DNA of 64,000 bases from an uncultured Eubacterium sp. (GCA_910589595.1 CAJUTM010000006.1:70888-134887); one strand, 5' to 3'; counted from the stretch's first letter, positions 40,335 through 49,677 are shown. Numbers and translations: made by a program. The notes: a model not told the origin generated them from the sequence alone.

Positions 40335-43241
40335 ATGTCGGTGCAGGGATATTATCGGGAAGAGATATTTTTTGCAGGTGAGAATGGTGAATTGACGGCA
40401 AATAATCAGGAAAAAATCATAGAGATATTAAGTGGAAACTTAGCGGTAGGTATTGTCAGTGGTTTTTATGAAGAGGGTTTTCCGATATATTTTGTGAGCA
40501 GTTTTGCCTTGAACAGTCTGGATATGACGTTTGATGAGTTTATGGAGCAGACAAACGGATATTTTTTACATGCAATAGCGGCAGAGGACAGAGACAATTT
40601 TAAGAAAAATATGTCTTCATCCGCACAGGAGGGTTTTTGCGATTACCGTTTTCTGAATAAGAATGGTCAGGGTATGTGGATGCGTGAGATACATACGGAT
40701 TCGGTAGCGAGTGATGGCAGGCCGATTTGGATATGTGCAATACGATTTATTGATAAAGTATACCGCACGCTCCAAATGAGCCATCAGGCTTTTAGCATGT
40801 TAAAAGATTCTTATTTTCGGATAAGTTCCATCAATCTAAAGAATAACTTTATCACGGATTTGAAATTAATGAAAAGTGAAGAAAAAGAGGTGGCCGGCGC
40901 AAAGGGAAATTATCGCGAGGCTTTAAAGTTATGCGCCATAAATCATGTAGAGGAAAAAGACAGGGAGAAGTTTCTCGGCGTTTTGTCTCCGGAAAATCTG
41001 TGGGAAGTTTTTCGGGAGACGCAGGAGCCGGTTACGTTTAGCTACCACCGATTAGTGGAGGGAGAGTGGAAATGGGTGCGCTCCGAAGTGGTGCCGGCAG
41101 ATAATTATAGCGAGCGCCATCCAAACGTTATCTGGTATGTAAAAAATATTTCCGAAGAGAAAGCAAAAGAGGCGGAGATGACGGATTTGCTGCAAAAGAC
41201 GAATGCCAGTCTGCGCCGTACGCTCAATGAGGAAGAACAGTATCGTCATGCCATTATTTCCGACGCCATTTTAGTATTTAATATTAATGTGAGCAAGAAT
41301 CTGATTGAAGATGATTTTTATGAAATAACGGATGAGAACCGTAAGTCCGTTCTGGCGCAAATCGGGATGAAAGCTCCTTGCAGCGCAAATGAATTTTTCT
41401 GGCAATGGTGCAGTGAAAAAGTATCGCCTGCCGACAAAGAGGCGTTTCTTAGCGTTATGAATATGGAATATATGAAACAGGCGTTTGAGCGCGGGGAGAC
41501 GGAGATTGTGCTGGAGTTTGAGACGAGGATGTCGAGCGACGTACCGATGATTCTTCGTCATACCGTATTGTTGACGCAGGACAGGGATACTGGAGAAATT
41601 TTTGCACTCAATAATTCCAAAGATATAACGGAAGCGAGAAAGAGAGAGAGGGAGACGCATCAGGCGCTTTTGGACGCCTATGAGGCGGCCAACCGTGCGA
41701 ACGACGCCAAAACAGATTTTCTCTCCCGCATGAGCCATGATATTCGTACGCCGATGAATGCCATTATCGGTATGACGGCGATTGCCGGAGCACATTTGCA
41801 GGAACCGGACTGTCTGAAAAATTGCCTGAGTAAGATTACGTCTGCTAGCCGTCATTTGCTATTGATAATTAATGAAATGCTGGATATGAGTAAGATTGAA
41901 TCTGGGAAAATGGCTCTCAACGAAGGTGAGTTTAATCTGGCAGAATTGATACACAGTTTAGTTACCATGATTTATCCGATGGCGGAAGAAAAGCATCAGG
42001 AATTGGATGTACATATCCACGATATGAAACACGAGGCGGTTGTGGGGGATGTGCTTCGTATGGAGCAGATTTTTGTCAACATTGTTACCAATGCTGTTAA
42101 GTATACACCCGATAATGGCAGGATATCGATTGATATCACTGAAAAATCTTCGGGACAGATAAAGACCGGATGCTATGAAATGATAGTAGAAGATAATGGA
42201 ATCGGCATGACGCCGGAATTTCTGGAGCGTTTATTTGAGCCGTTTGAACGTGCGGAGGATGTCCGTATTAGCAAAGTGCAGGGAAGCGGACTGGGGATGC
42301 CGATTACGAAAAACATCATCAAGATGATGGGAGGAGACATTAAAGTAGAGAGTGAAATTGGCAAGGGTTCGCGCGTTACGGTGAATCTTCTCCTCAAATA
42401 TACGGAAGAGGATAACATTTCTCTGGAAGAGCTGATAGGACTGCCGGTGCTCGTGGCGGATGATGATGAAATATCATGCGAGAGTACTTCTATTGTCCTC
42501 AATGAGCTGGGAATGGAGAGCGAGTGGGTACTTTCCGGAAAAGAGGCGCTGCAGCGTGTTTGTGAGAGACACAAAGAGAAAGAGGATTATTTTGCCGTGA
42601 TATTGGATTGGAGAATGCCGGAAATGGACGGTATAGAGACAGCGCGTGCGATACGTCGGGAAGTTGGTCAGGAAATCCCGATTGTTATGCTGTCCGCTTA
42701 TGATTGGTCGGAAATTGAAACCGAGGCAAGAGACGCAGGGGTAAATGCGTTTATCTCCAAACCTCTGTTTAAATCACAACTTACAAACGTGTTTAAGAAC
42801 TTCCTTAAAGATGATGAGAAGTCGGATAATGTATTGCAAGATATCGTAGCTTCCGATTATTCGGAAAAAAGAGTTTTACTTGTCGAAGACAATGATATCA
42901 ACCGAGAGATTGCCAAGGAAATTATAGAGATGACCGGTGCGAAAGTGGAAGTGGCGGAAAATGGGCAGATAGCCGTTGATATGTTCAAAGATTCCACTTC
43001 CGGATATTATAATTTGATTTTTATGGATATACAAATGCCCGTCTTAAACGGGCATGAGGCAACTTGTGCAATTCGGGCTCTTCCCCGAGAGGATGCCAGA
43101 GAGATTCCGATTGTGGCAATGACGGCAAACGCTTTCTCCGACGATATTCAGGCGTCAAAGAAAGCGGGAATGAATGAACATATGGCAAAGCCAATCGACT
43201 TCAATAAATTAAAAGAAACGATGGCAAGGTGGCTCAAATAA
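40335..43241 (+). CDS. Soluble hybrid histidine kinase with two receiver domains
   Basis: The 968-residue protein has no membrane span. Residues 1-440 hold PAS-like sensor regions (for example FCDYRFLNKNGQGMWMREIH and WKWVRSEVVPADN). HisKA follows at about 455-530 with His468 in LSRMSHDIRTPMNAIIGM, then HATPase_c with EDNGIGMTPEFLERLFEPFERA and GSGLGMPITK. Two receiver domains come last, with VILDWRMPEMDG and IFMDIQMPVLNG as phospho-acceptor sites. It has no output domain and no regulator beside it, so it probably feeds a phosphorelay. Such giant cytosolic kinases are common in Lachnospiraceae. It starts at ATG 40335 behind GGGAGAG. The next gene converges on it. Confidence 0.92.
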   Translation: MSVQGYYREEIFFAGENGELTANNQEKIIEILSGNLAVGIVSGFYEEGFPIYFVSSFALNSLDMTFDEFMEQTNGYFLHAIAAEDRDNFKKNMSSSAQEGFCDYRFLNKNGQGMWMREIHTDSVASDGRPIWICAIRFIDKVYRTLQMSHQAFSMLKDSYFRISSINLKNNFITDLKLMKSEEKEVAGAKGNYREALKLCAINHVEEKDREKFLGVLSPENLWEVFRETQEPVTFSYHRLVEGEWKWVRSEVVPADNYSERHPNVIWYVKNISEEKAKEAEMTDLLQKTNASLRRTLNEEEQYRHAIISDAILVFNINVSKNLIEDDFYEITDENRKSVLAQIGMKAPCSANEFFWQWCSEKVSPADKEAFLSVMNMEYMKQAFERGETEIVLEFETRMSSDVPMILRHTVLLTQDRDTGEIFALNNSKDITEARKRERETHQALLDAYEAANRANDAKTDFLSRMSHDIRTPMNAIIGMTAIAGAHLQEPDCLKNCLSKITSASRHLLLIINEMLDMSKIESGKMALNEGEFNLAELIHSLVTMIYPMAEEKHQELDVHIHDMKHEAVVGDVLRMEQIFVNIVTNAVKYTPDNGRISIDITEKSSGQIKTGCYEMIVEDNGIGMTPEFLERLFEPFERAEDVRISKVQGSGLGMPITKNIIKMMGGDIKVESEIGKGSRVTVNLLLKYTEEDNISLEELIGLPVLVADDDEISCESTSIVLNELGMESEWVLSGKEALQRVCERHKEKEDYFAVILDWRMPEMDGIETARAIRREVGQEIPIVMLSAYDWSEIETEARDAGVNAFISKPLFKSQLTNVFKNFLKDDEKSDNVLQDIVASDYSEKRVLLVEDNDINREIAKEIIEMTGAKVEVAENGQIAVDMFKDSTSGYYNLIFMDIQMPVLNGHEATCAIRALPREDAREIPIVAMTANAFSDDIQASKKAGMNEHMAKPIDFNKLKETMARWLK

Positions 43242-43259
43242 AGAAGAATAACCGTAGGC

Positions 43260-45068
43260 TTACCGGGAAATAATCAGTTTAGTTTCCAAGTTACGAAATT
43301 CTTTCTTTAAGTCCAGCTCTTCGGTAACGTCAAGCACAGGTGCGCCATCCGTATCAAAATGTACGCGGCGGATACCGCTGCTGCGCACGCCGTCCGTGCC
43401 GGGTCTTGCATGATAGGTATTCCATACGATTCCGTTTTCATCGGTGACATAGGCATTATGTCCGGTTCCATATTCTCCCTCTACACTTCGCGAAGTAAGA
43501 ATCGGATAGTTGTTTTTGCGCCAGTTTTCAGGCTTTAGTAAATCCTTTCCGGCCTCAATTGTCAAATAGCTGACGACATAGGAAGTGTCTACAGCCGCTG
43601 CCGAAAAGGTGATATATAAAGTTCCGTTGGAAACAAGAGCGTAAGGGCCTTCTTCCACAAAGGTGTGATTATTCCCCCAGCCGTAGTCCGGTTTTGATAA
43701 GATGACGGGTTCGCCTGCCAGTTTCCATGGTTCATGCGGATTCAGTTCGGCGATGTAGAGCCATGCCCCTAAATCTTTCGGTAAAAACTGCCGCTGCGAC
43801 CAAATCACATACCATTTTTCTTCCCAAAAGAAGCAAGTCATATCTAACGAGATGGTTTTACCTGCCTCACACAGGTCGCTGCCATCACGTTTCACAATTC
43901 GTCTCGGGGCAGACCAGTCTTCCCGACATATGGGATTGCCGCCCTCCCGAAGTTCCATAATACAACTCTCTTCCCAAAAGAATTCCTTTGGCGTCGCCGC
44001 ATGGAAAATATAAAGTTTTCCATTGATTTCATGGAATTCCGGAGCCCAGAGCAAACCGCCGATTCCCTCGTAGGTAGAAGAATCGAGGATGAGGTGTTCT
44101 TCTGCGTCAACCAGCCCCGTTATGCTGTCCGCTTCCCGCATATAGAGAGTGTGGTTGTCGTCGGCGTCATTGGTGGCGATAAAATAGTATTTTCCATGCC
44201 AACGTGTGACACAGGGGTCGGCGCGGTTGAAAGCGACAGGAAACGGAAAATGCTCCTGCCGTACGCATCCGTGAATCTGATACTCCCCATCTTTGTCAAA
44301 ATCCACGCCCGATAAGTCCCAGTCGACCATGCGTTTAAGGGAAGTGCCGTCGCTGTAGGAAGCCTCGGCCGGATAGTTAGCTAACTCCTGTTCCGATTTT
44401 ACCGTAATTGTCTCCGGAAATGAAATGCCGGTATTTTCCGGAGTGAGAAGTTTCTTTTTCAGGCGCTCTGCCTGTGCGTCGGTAATCTCGATTTTATTGT
44501 GAAGAACCGCTCCCTCCATATCCGCTGTACATATATTTTCCAATGTATTTTGCAACGGGCGTTCAGAAGTTTCCTTTACAACAGCATTTTTATCAATTGG
44601 CATAAGGCTCTTTGTTTCCAGATAATAGCCGCCGCCGTTTGCGTTTGTCCAGCAGAGTCGGTAAGTATCCATTGTTTTATCATAGACACAGGAAATGGAA
44701 TCAATAAAGCAATCACAGAGGGCAAGCAACCCCTCTTCTTTATAAATAAGCAAATCGTCGGACGTCCATAAGAGAACACTTCCTTTGCTGCTGCTATCAT
44801 CATCGCCATCGGCGAGAATGCGCACGGCAACGACGCCGAACGAGCCGTCTTTCATAGTGAACAAAAATGGATTTTTGAGGCTCATCGGATTCAGCGAGCC
44901 GTCTTCATTTTCCGTAGCAAGAGCAAATAGTACTCCCGAATTGTGATTCAGACCCCGATAATTCTGCCCGTCATCGCTTAACGCCAAGTGCATACTATAT
45001 GCTAAGCGGGCGTCATATAAAACACTGTCAATTGGTTTTCTTGTATAACTCAATACATATTCAGACAT
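43260..45068 (-). CDS. Glycoside hydrolase family 43-like protein
   Basis: The 602-residue protein has an N-terminal part of about 270 residues that resembles a divergent propeller. The GH43-type catalytic domain follows: FNRADPCVTRWHGKYYFIATND (general-base Asp), IGGLLWAPEFHEINGKLYIFHA, WYVIWSQRQ, GWGNNHTFVEEGPYALVSNGTLYITFSA (acid Glu region) and GTGHNAYVTDENGIVWNTYHARP. Family members act on arabinan, xylan or similar side chains. No signal peptide is seen, so it works inside the cell on imported oligosaccharides. ATG 45068 lies five bases after GGGGGA. The in-frame extension upstream (MLVLPPLRFG) is repeat copy B and not coding. Confidence 0.85.
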   Translation of the reverse strand: MSEYVLSYTRKPIDSVLYDARLAYSMHLALSDDGQNYRGLNHNSGVLFALATENEDGSLNPMSLKNPFLFTMKDGSFGVVAVRILADGDDDSSSKGSVLLWTSDDLLIYKEEGLLALCDCFIDSISCVYDKTMDTYRLCWTNANGGGYYLETKSLMPIDKNAVVKETSERPLQNTLENICTADMEGAVLHNKIEITDAQAERLKKKLLTPENTGISFPETITVKSEQELANYPAEASYSDGTSLKRMVDWDLSGVDFDKDGEYQIHGCVRQEHFPFPVAFNRADPCVTRWHGKYYFIATNDADDNHTLYMREADSITGLVDAEEHLILDSSTYEGIGGLLWAPEFHEINGKLYIFHAATPKEFFWEESCIMELREGGNPICREDWSAPRRIVKRDGSDLCEAGKTISLDMTCFFWEEKWYVIWSQRQFLPKDLGAWLYIAELNPHEPWKLAGEPVILSKPDYGWGNNHTFVEEGPYALVSNGTLYITFSAAAVDTSYVVSYLTIEAGKDLLKPENWRKNNYPILTSRSVEGEYGTGHNAYVTDENGIVWNTYHARPGTDGVRSSGIRRVHFDTDGAPVLDVTEELDLKKEFRNLETKLIISR

Positions 45069-45076
45069 AATATCCC

Positions 45077-45212
45077 CCATTCCGAAGCGCAGCGGAGGAA
45101 GTACGAGCAAAAAGCAGCGCAGCTGTTTTTGCTCTGTACATCAATACTATTTGTGGCGCTTCGGCACAAATAGTGGATTGAAAAATAAGCTATCGAGCTT
45201 ATTTTTCAATCT
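45077..45212 (-). repeat. Three-hairpin repeat element, copy B (5' region of the GH43 gene)
   Basis: This is the same 136-bp unit as copy A. Hairpins are at 45105-45134, 45146-45174 (loop 45156-45164) and 45176-45211. The loop GCGCTTCGG is a perfect nine-base complement of 45082-45090 (CCGAAGCGC). On the minus strand the element ends directly before the GGGGGA ribosome site of the GH43 gene, as copy A does for the ClC gene. Confidence 0.8.
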
Positions 45213-45320
45213 GTTCCCCCTTTATCCTGTCATAAAGTTTCTATTTTTAAGATTACACAAATAATAATATAAAAACAATGTTATATACTATTCAATGACT
45301 GATGTATTGCACACTCGGCG

Positions 45321-45349
45321 TTGACCTTATATTCAAAATAAGATACAAT
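45321..45349 (+). promoter_or_regulatory. Predicted promoter of the 548-residue membrane protein gene
   Basis: TTGACC (45321-45326), a 17-base spacer and TACAAT (45344-45349) lie about 45 bases before the ATG at 45395. The rest of the gap between 45213 and 45320 shows no further features. Confidence 0.65.
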
Positions 45350-45394
45350 GAGTGAAATTAGTGATTATATGACAAGAAAGATGGAGGGCCTTTT

Positions 45395-47041
45395 ATGGAA
45401 CGTAAAAGAAAATTTGTATTGGTTGTTGCGGCAATACTAATTGCTTCAATATATTATTATATAAAGCTTCCGGCTTTGAACATTCACTCGGAGGGCTTCT
45501 GGGCGTTTGTTATCGTAGTGTCTGCGCTCTGTTTTGCGGTGGCGGGTGTTCCGGCGTTCCGTATTGATGTAAGCAGGCAGTCAGGGAGAGCTTTCTCACT
45601 TGATAAGGGGAAGATGACAGGGTGGCGAAAGATTTTCTTTCATACATTTTTATTCCTGACTATTGTTCTGACGATTATTTATATTGGCGGTTCCATTTTG
45701 TCGTCGACTTTTGTCAATGCCGGCAAGTATCACAACTTAATTGAGATTAATAATGGTAAATTCAACGAAGATTTTGAGCAGATATCCTATAATGAAATAC
45801 CTCTGCTTGACAAAGATTCTGCTGCGCTTGTCGGCAACCGCAAAATGGGCACGATGGTAGAATATGTGTCACAGTTTGAGGTGACGCCGGATTATACGCA
45901 GATAAATTATAAAGGCAAACCAGTGCGTGTAACCCCACTGCAATATGGCAACTGGCTCAAGTGGCTGATGAATATGCGGGAGGGGATTCCGGCATATATC
46001 TGCATTGATATGGCGACGCAGAATGCATCTTGTGTAAAACTGAAAGAGGGAATGAAATATACGCAAAACGACCATTTTAACCGCAACATTCATCGTTTTT
46101 TGCGTTTCCGTTATCCGACCTATATTTTTGATACTTTAAACTTTGAGTTAGACGAAAAAGGGAATCCGGTGTATATCTGTCCGGTGAAAGATTTTACAAT
46201 CGGCTTATTTGGCGGGCAGAAAATAAGCAAAGTAGTAATTGTTAATGCTGTGACCGGAGAACATAAGTTATATCGGGTAGAGGATGTGCCGCGCTGGGTC
46301 GACCGTGTTTATTCGGCAGATTTACTTGTTTCCTATTATAACTATTATGGGAAACTAAAGCATGGTTTTTGGAATTCCATACTCAGTCAGAAAGATTGTA
46401 TGCAGACGACAGACGGCTATAACTACATTGCGCTGGATGATGACGTATGGGTCTATACCGGCGTGACGAGCGTAGGGAAAGACCAGTCCAACGTAGGGTT
46501 TGTGTTGATGAATCAGCGGACGGGTAAGACAAAGTATTATTCGATTTCCGGAGCCACCGAGAAATCCGCCATGAGTTCGGCAGAGGGAAAGGTGCAAAAT
46601 CTAAAGTATACGGCAACGTTCCCACTGTTAATGAATATTGCGGGCAAACCGACTTATTTTACCTGTCTGAAAGACGGCGCCGGTCTGGTGAAACAGTATG
46701 CGATGGTAAATGTTGAGAAGTATACGGTTGTAGCAATCGGCTCCACGGTGGCGGCCTGCGAGGAAGATTATGTCCGGCAGCTCGAGGAAAACGGTATTGT
46801 GGAAAATAAGGAAGAAAAGGTGGAAATAAAATCGGCGGCCGGAAAGATAGAGCGCATGACAGAGGCGGTTGTGGATGGTAATTCCCATTTTTATCTTGTG
46901 CTGGAGGGCAATGAGGGGCTTTTCGACGCCTCAATTGCCAATGTCATGGATATTGTGCGTTATCAGGTTGGCGATATGATTTCTCTCGAATACAAGGAGG
47001 GGAAGAACAGTTATCAGGTAACGAAGATTATTACAGGCTGA
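45395..47041 (+). CDS. Unrecognised membrane-anchored protein
   Basis: The 548-residue protein has three hydrophobic segments in the first 105 residues (KFVLVVAAILIASIYYY, FWAFVIVVSALCFAVAG, IFFHTFLFLTIVLTIIYIGG). A soluble domain of about 440 residues follows, rich in aromatic residues and beta-strands (YTQINYKGKPVRVTPLQYGN, NPVYICPVKDFTIGLFGGQK, NRQTGKT-like turns). It looks like an extracytoplasmic beta-rich domain on a membrane stalk. Similar proteins occur in Lachnospiraceae without an assigned role. GGAGGG lies about eight bases before the ATG. It is followed closely by a HAD hydrolase gene. Confidence 0.75.
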   Translation: MERKRKFVLVVAAILIASIYYYIKLPALNIHSEGFWAFVIVVSALCFAVAGVPAFRIDVSRQSGRAFSLDKGKMTGWRKIFFHTFLFLTIVLTIIYIGGSILSSTFVNAGKYHNLIEINNGKFNEDFEQISYNEIPLLDKDSAALVGNRKMGTMVEYVSQFEVTPDYTQINYKGKPVRVTPLQYGNWLKWLMNMREGIPAYICIDMATQNASCVKLKEGMKYTQNDHFNRNIHRFLRFRYPTYIFDTLNFELDEKGNPVYICPVKDFTIGLFGGQKISKVVIVNAVTGEHKLYRVEDVPRWVDRVYSADLLVSYYNYYGKLKHGFWNSILSQKDCMQTTDGYNYIALDDDVWVYTGVTSVGKDQSNVGFVLMNQRTGKTKYYSISGATEKSAMSSAEGKVQNLKYTATFPLLMNIAGKPTYFTCLKDGAGLVKQYAMVNVEKYTVVAIGSTVAACEEDYVRQLEENGIVENKEEKVEIKSAAGKIERMTEAVVDGNSHFYLVLEGNEGLFDASIANVMDIVRYQVGDMISLEYKEGKNSYQVTKIITG

Positions 47042-47085
47042 TATATTTGTGCCGAAGTGCCGCACGCAGAAAGAGGGGGATTCAG

Positions 47086-47736
47086 ATGAAGAAAGCGGTA
47101 GTTTTTGATTTTGATTATACGTTAGGGGATTCCACGAATGGAATTTTACTGAGCGTCAATTATGCGTTAGAGAAGCTTGGCTATCCGGTAAAAGATTTTC
47201 CCGAGATAAAGAAAACGATAGGCCTGTCTCTGCCGGAGACTTTTATGGCGTTAATACCTGATGGCAGCAGAGAAGAAGCAAATCGGTTTCGTGAACTTTT
47301 CGTGGAACGGGCAGACGATGTAATGGTTGCCAACACGCAGTTGTATGATTGCACGCAGGAAGTTTTAAATAAATTGAAAGAGATGGGAGTCAGCGTAGGT
47401 ATCGTGACGACAAAATTACGTTACCGTATTGAGGACATTTTGAAGAAATTTGAAGCGGAGCATCTTGTTGATTGTATTGTGGGTGCTGAGGATGTTAAAA
47501 TAGAGAAACCAAATCCGGAGGGATTGCTGCAGATAATTGCTTCGTTTCATTTAACAAAAGAAGAAGCGCTCTATGTAGGAGATAGTTTCGTTGATGCTAT
47601 AACTGCCGAAAATGCCGGAGTAGATTTTGCCGGCGTATTGACGGGTATGATAACGGAAGAAGAATTTGAGAAATATCAATCAAAATTTGTTGCAGGAAAC
47701 CTGTGGGATGTGTATAATTATGTTACAGAAAAATGA
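47086..47736 (+). CDS. HAD family hydrolase (phosphoglycolate phosphatase-like)
   Basis: The 216-residue protein has the HAD core motifs: FDFDYTLGDS (motif I, nucleophile Asp near the N-terminus), GIVTTKLRYR (motif II region), a conserved lysine in KIEKPNPEGL, and YVGDSFVDAITAENAGVDFAGVLTG (motif IV). The helical cap between motif I and II is of the Gph/PgmB type. It should be a small-molecule phosphatase; the substrate is unknown. Motif I reads DFDYT where DxDGT is usual, a common tolerated change. ATG 47086 follows GAGGGGG. Confidence 0.9.
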   Translation: MKKAVVFDFDYTLGDSTNGILLSVNYALEKLGYPVKDFPEIKKTIGLSLPETFMALIPDGSREEANRFRELFVERADDVMVANTQLYDCTQEVLNKLKEMGVSVGIVTTKLRYRIEDILKKFEAEHLVDCIVGAEDVKIEKPNPEGLLQIIASFHLTKEEALYVGDSFVDAITAENAGVDFAGVLTGMITEEEFEKYQSKFVAGNLWDVYNYVTEK

Positions 47737-47778
47737 AGCGATTTTATTCACTATTATAATTAAAAGGAGGATACGAAC

Positions 47779-48492
47779 ATGAAAAAGGGAATATTTTTTA
47801 TTGCGTTAGCTGCTATATGCGGTAGTATGCTTTTGTGTGCGCCGGTAAAATCAGAGGCGAAAAAAATCAGTAGTTTATCCGCCGCGAAAAAGATGGCGAA
47901 AAAGAAAGTAAAGAAGGCTGTTATAACAGAAGCCGGAACCGATTATGACAAGGGAACTCTTGTTTATGAAATCGAGCTTTTTAAGGGAAGTCGGGAATAT
48001 AATCTCAAATATCGGGCTTCTGACGGCAAGCTGCTGGAATACCAGTGGGAGCTAAAGAGCGCCGCATATTCGCGGGCGAAGAAAGTGTCCGAGACCAAGA
48101 TTCGCAAAAAGGCAGCTTCCAAAGTTAAGAAAGCGAAAATTTTAAGTGTATTACTGGATGCAGATGACGATGATTACGAATATAAAGTAATCATGAAGAA
48201 AGGAACAAAGAAATATAAATTAGTATATCATGCCGGAAATGGCAAATTGCTGGAATATGGCTGGGAAGAAAATGTAAAGCAGGCGAAGAAGGCCAGCAAT
48301 ATCGGCTTAAAGAAAGCAAAGGCGATTGCAGCGAAAAAAGTACCGGGGGGCCGCGTGGTAAAGGCGGAGTTTGACCATGACGACGGATTGCCGGTATACG
48401 AAATCGAGATGAAAAAAGACTGGCTCGAATACGAGATAAAGATACATGCCCAGACGGGAAAAATTTTGGAATTTGATGTTGATACGGACTAA
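47779..48492 (+). CDS. Secreted protein with three PepSY-type repeats
   Basis: The 237-residue protein has an N-terminal signal peptide (KKGIFFIALAAICGSMLLCAPVKSEA). Three tandem PepSY-like units of about 65 residues follow. Each has a helix (AAKKMAKKKVKKA, KIRKKAASKVKKA, KAKAIAAKKVPGG), then VYEIEL/YKVIMK/VYEIEM strands, and ends in DGKLLEYQWE, NGKLLEYGWE or TGKILEFDVD. PepSY domains are thought to inhibit or protect proteases outside the membrane. AAAGGAGG lies in front of the ATG. It is very rich in lysine, like the BIG2 and Fn3 proteins of this window. Confidence 0.87.
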   Translation: MKKGIFFIALAAICGSMLLCAPVKSEAKKISSLSAAKKMAKKKVKKAVITEAGTDYDKGTLVYEIELFKGSREYNLKYRASDGKLLEYQWELKSAAYSRAKKVSETKIRKKAASKVKKAKILSVLLDADDDDYEYKVIMKKGTKKYKLVYHAGNGKLLEYGWEENVKQAKKASNIGLKKAKAIAAKKVPGGRVVKAEFDHDDGLPVYEIEMKKDWLEYEIKIHAQTGKILEFDVDTD

Positions 48493-48637
48493 TAAGAAAC
48501 TGCCTGATTTTGCCTTGTAATACCGTGAAAATGTGTGTATCTCAAGAATAAGATAAAGTCATAGGGGTATTTGTTATTATGAATGGTAGTGGCATATTCA
48601 GTATATGGCTCAGAAATATAGTATGAAGGTGCTTAAT

Positions 48638-48892
48638 ATGTGCGTTGTTTCAATAAGCGTTCCAGAAGAAATATTGCTGGATTTACATGAGAATGAGGAA
48701 GATTTTGCAATATATATGAAATGTATGCTTGCCGTAGATTTATACAAAAACAAAAAAGTGTCATTAGGATACTGTGCGAGTATAGCAGATATGTCAAAAG
48801 AGGATTTCATAAAATATCTTAGCAAAAATGAGATATCTATATTTTCTTTTGAAAGTGAAAAAGAATTTTTGGAGGAATTGGCAAATGCGTAA
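48638..48892 (+). CDS. UPF0175 family antitoxin
   Basis: The 84-residue protein (MCVVSISVPEEILLDLHENEEDF) has the UPF0175 pattern. A short beta-strand precedes a helical domain with LYKNKKVSLGYCASIADMSKEDFIKYLSKNEISIFSF, a helix-turn-helix-like fold. ATG 48638 lies six bases after AAGGTG; earlier in-frame starts at 48605 and 48623 are less well placed. Its stop codon overlaps the toxin start by eight bases, as expected for a coupled pair. UPF0175 proteins are regularly found next to DUF3368 PIN-like toxins. Confidence 0.8.
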   Translation: MCVVSISVPEEILLDLHENEEDFAIYMKCMLAVDLYKNKKVSLGYCASIADMSKEDFIKYLSKNEISIFSFESEKEFLEELANA

Positions 48893-49385
48893 TGTGATAG
48901 TAAATACTACACCTTTGATTGCATTGTGCCATGTCGGACAGCTTGATATATTGAAGAAGCTTTATGGAGGAATTATGATTCCTCAGGCAGTATATGGGGA
49001 ACTGTCCGAAAAGAAAGAATCTATATGTAAGAAGCAGGTGGATGATGCCCTTGATTGGATTCGTGTGGAAAAGATAGAGAACGAGATGGCGAAATCTATG
49101 TTTAAAACGCAATTGCATGATGGTGAAGTAGAGGTTATGATTTTAGCGAAGGAGAAGAATGCGGATATTGTTATTATAGATGATGCTAATGCAAAGAAAC
49201 ATGCAAAATACTTAAAATTACCTGTGACGGGTACGTTTGGTGTTTTGATAAAGGCAAAGCGACAGGGGCATATAAGTGAGTTAAAACCTATTATACAACA
49301 GATGATAGATAAAAATATTTATATTTCTGAAAAGCTTATGAAACTTTGCTTGGAACAGGTAAATGAAGAAATGTATACAGACTGA
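48885..49385 (+). CDS. DUF3368 PIN-like toxin
   Basis: The 166-residue protein starts with VNTTPLIALCHVGQLDILKKLYG. It contains LHDGEVEVMILAKEKNADIVIIDDANAKKHAKYL, typical of DUF3368, a PIN-domain relative. The acidic residues Glu (GEVEVMIL) and Asp-Asp (IIDDA) would form a metal-dependent RNase site. GGAGG lies nine bases before the ATG, inside the antitoxin gene. It makes a toxin-antitoxin pair with the preceding gene, located beside tRNA-Gly. Confidence 0.82.
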   Translation: MRNVIVNTTPLIALCHVGQLDILKKLYGGIMIPQAVYGELSEKKESICKKQVDDALDWIRVEKIENEMAKSMFKTQLHDGEVEVMILAKEKNADIVIIDDANAKKHAKYLKLPVTGTFGVLIKAKRQGHISELKPIIQQMIDKNIYISEKLMKLCLEQVNEEMYTD

Positions 49386-49520
49386 TGGAAAAACTATAAG
49401 TTAGCAGAGGGTGTCCTTGTAAAAAAGCTGGACGAACTCGATATTACCGATATTAATAAGATACTCCAACAGCCATTGACAAATTTGCCGGATTATATAA
49501 AAAAAGGTAAAGAAAAGGTT
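49386..49520 (+). pseudogene. Open-frame remnant after the toxin gene
   Basis: Directly after the toxin stop, the same frame reads WKNYKLAEGVLVKKLDELDI and TDINKILQQPLTNLPDYIKK, with protein-like composition but no start codon or ribosome site. The family was not recognised. It may be the tail of a lost gene, or the toxin stop may be a truncation. The frame then runs on without evident coding character up to the tRNA. Confidence 0.3.
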
Positions 49521-49606
49521 GCTGCTGTCAGGCTAATTTTTTCATTGACAACCTGCCCATCCCCTGATATAATATTTATTGTTAAAAAATTCCACAGGGA
49601 TTTTAT

Positions 49607-49677
49607 GCGGGTGTAGTTCAATGGTAGAACACCAGCCTTCCAAGCTGGATACGTGGGTTCGATTCCCATCACCCGCT
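49607..49677 (+). tRNA. tRNA-Gly (anticodon TCC)
   Basis: A 71-base cloverleaf is visible. The acceptor GCGGGTG pairs with CACCCGC. The D-arm region TAGTTCAATGGTAGAAC is normal. The anticodon stem CCAGC/GCTGG holds the loop CTTCCAA with anticodon TCC, and the T-arm has TTCGATT. A discriminator T follows and CCA is not encoded. A run of T follows directly. No duplicate 3' end was found nearby that would mark an integrated element. Confidence 0.95.
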
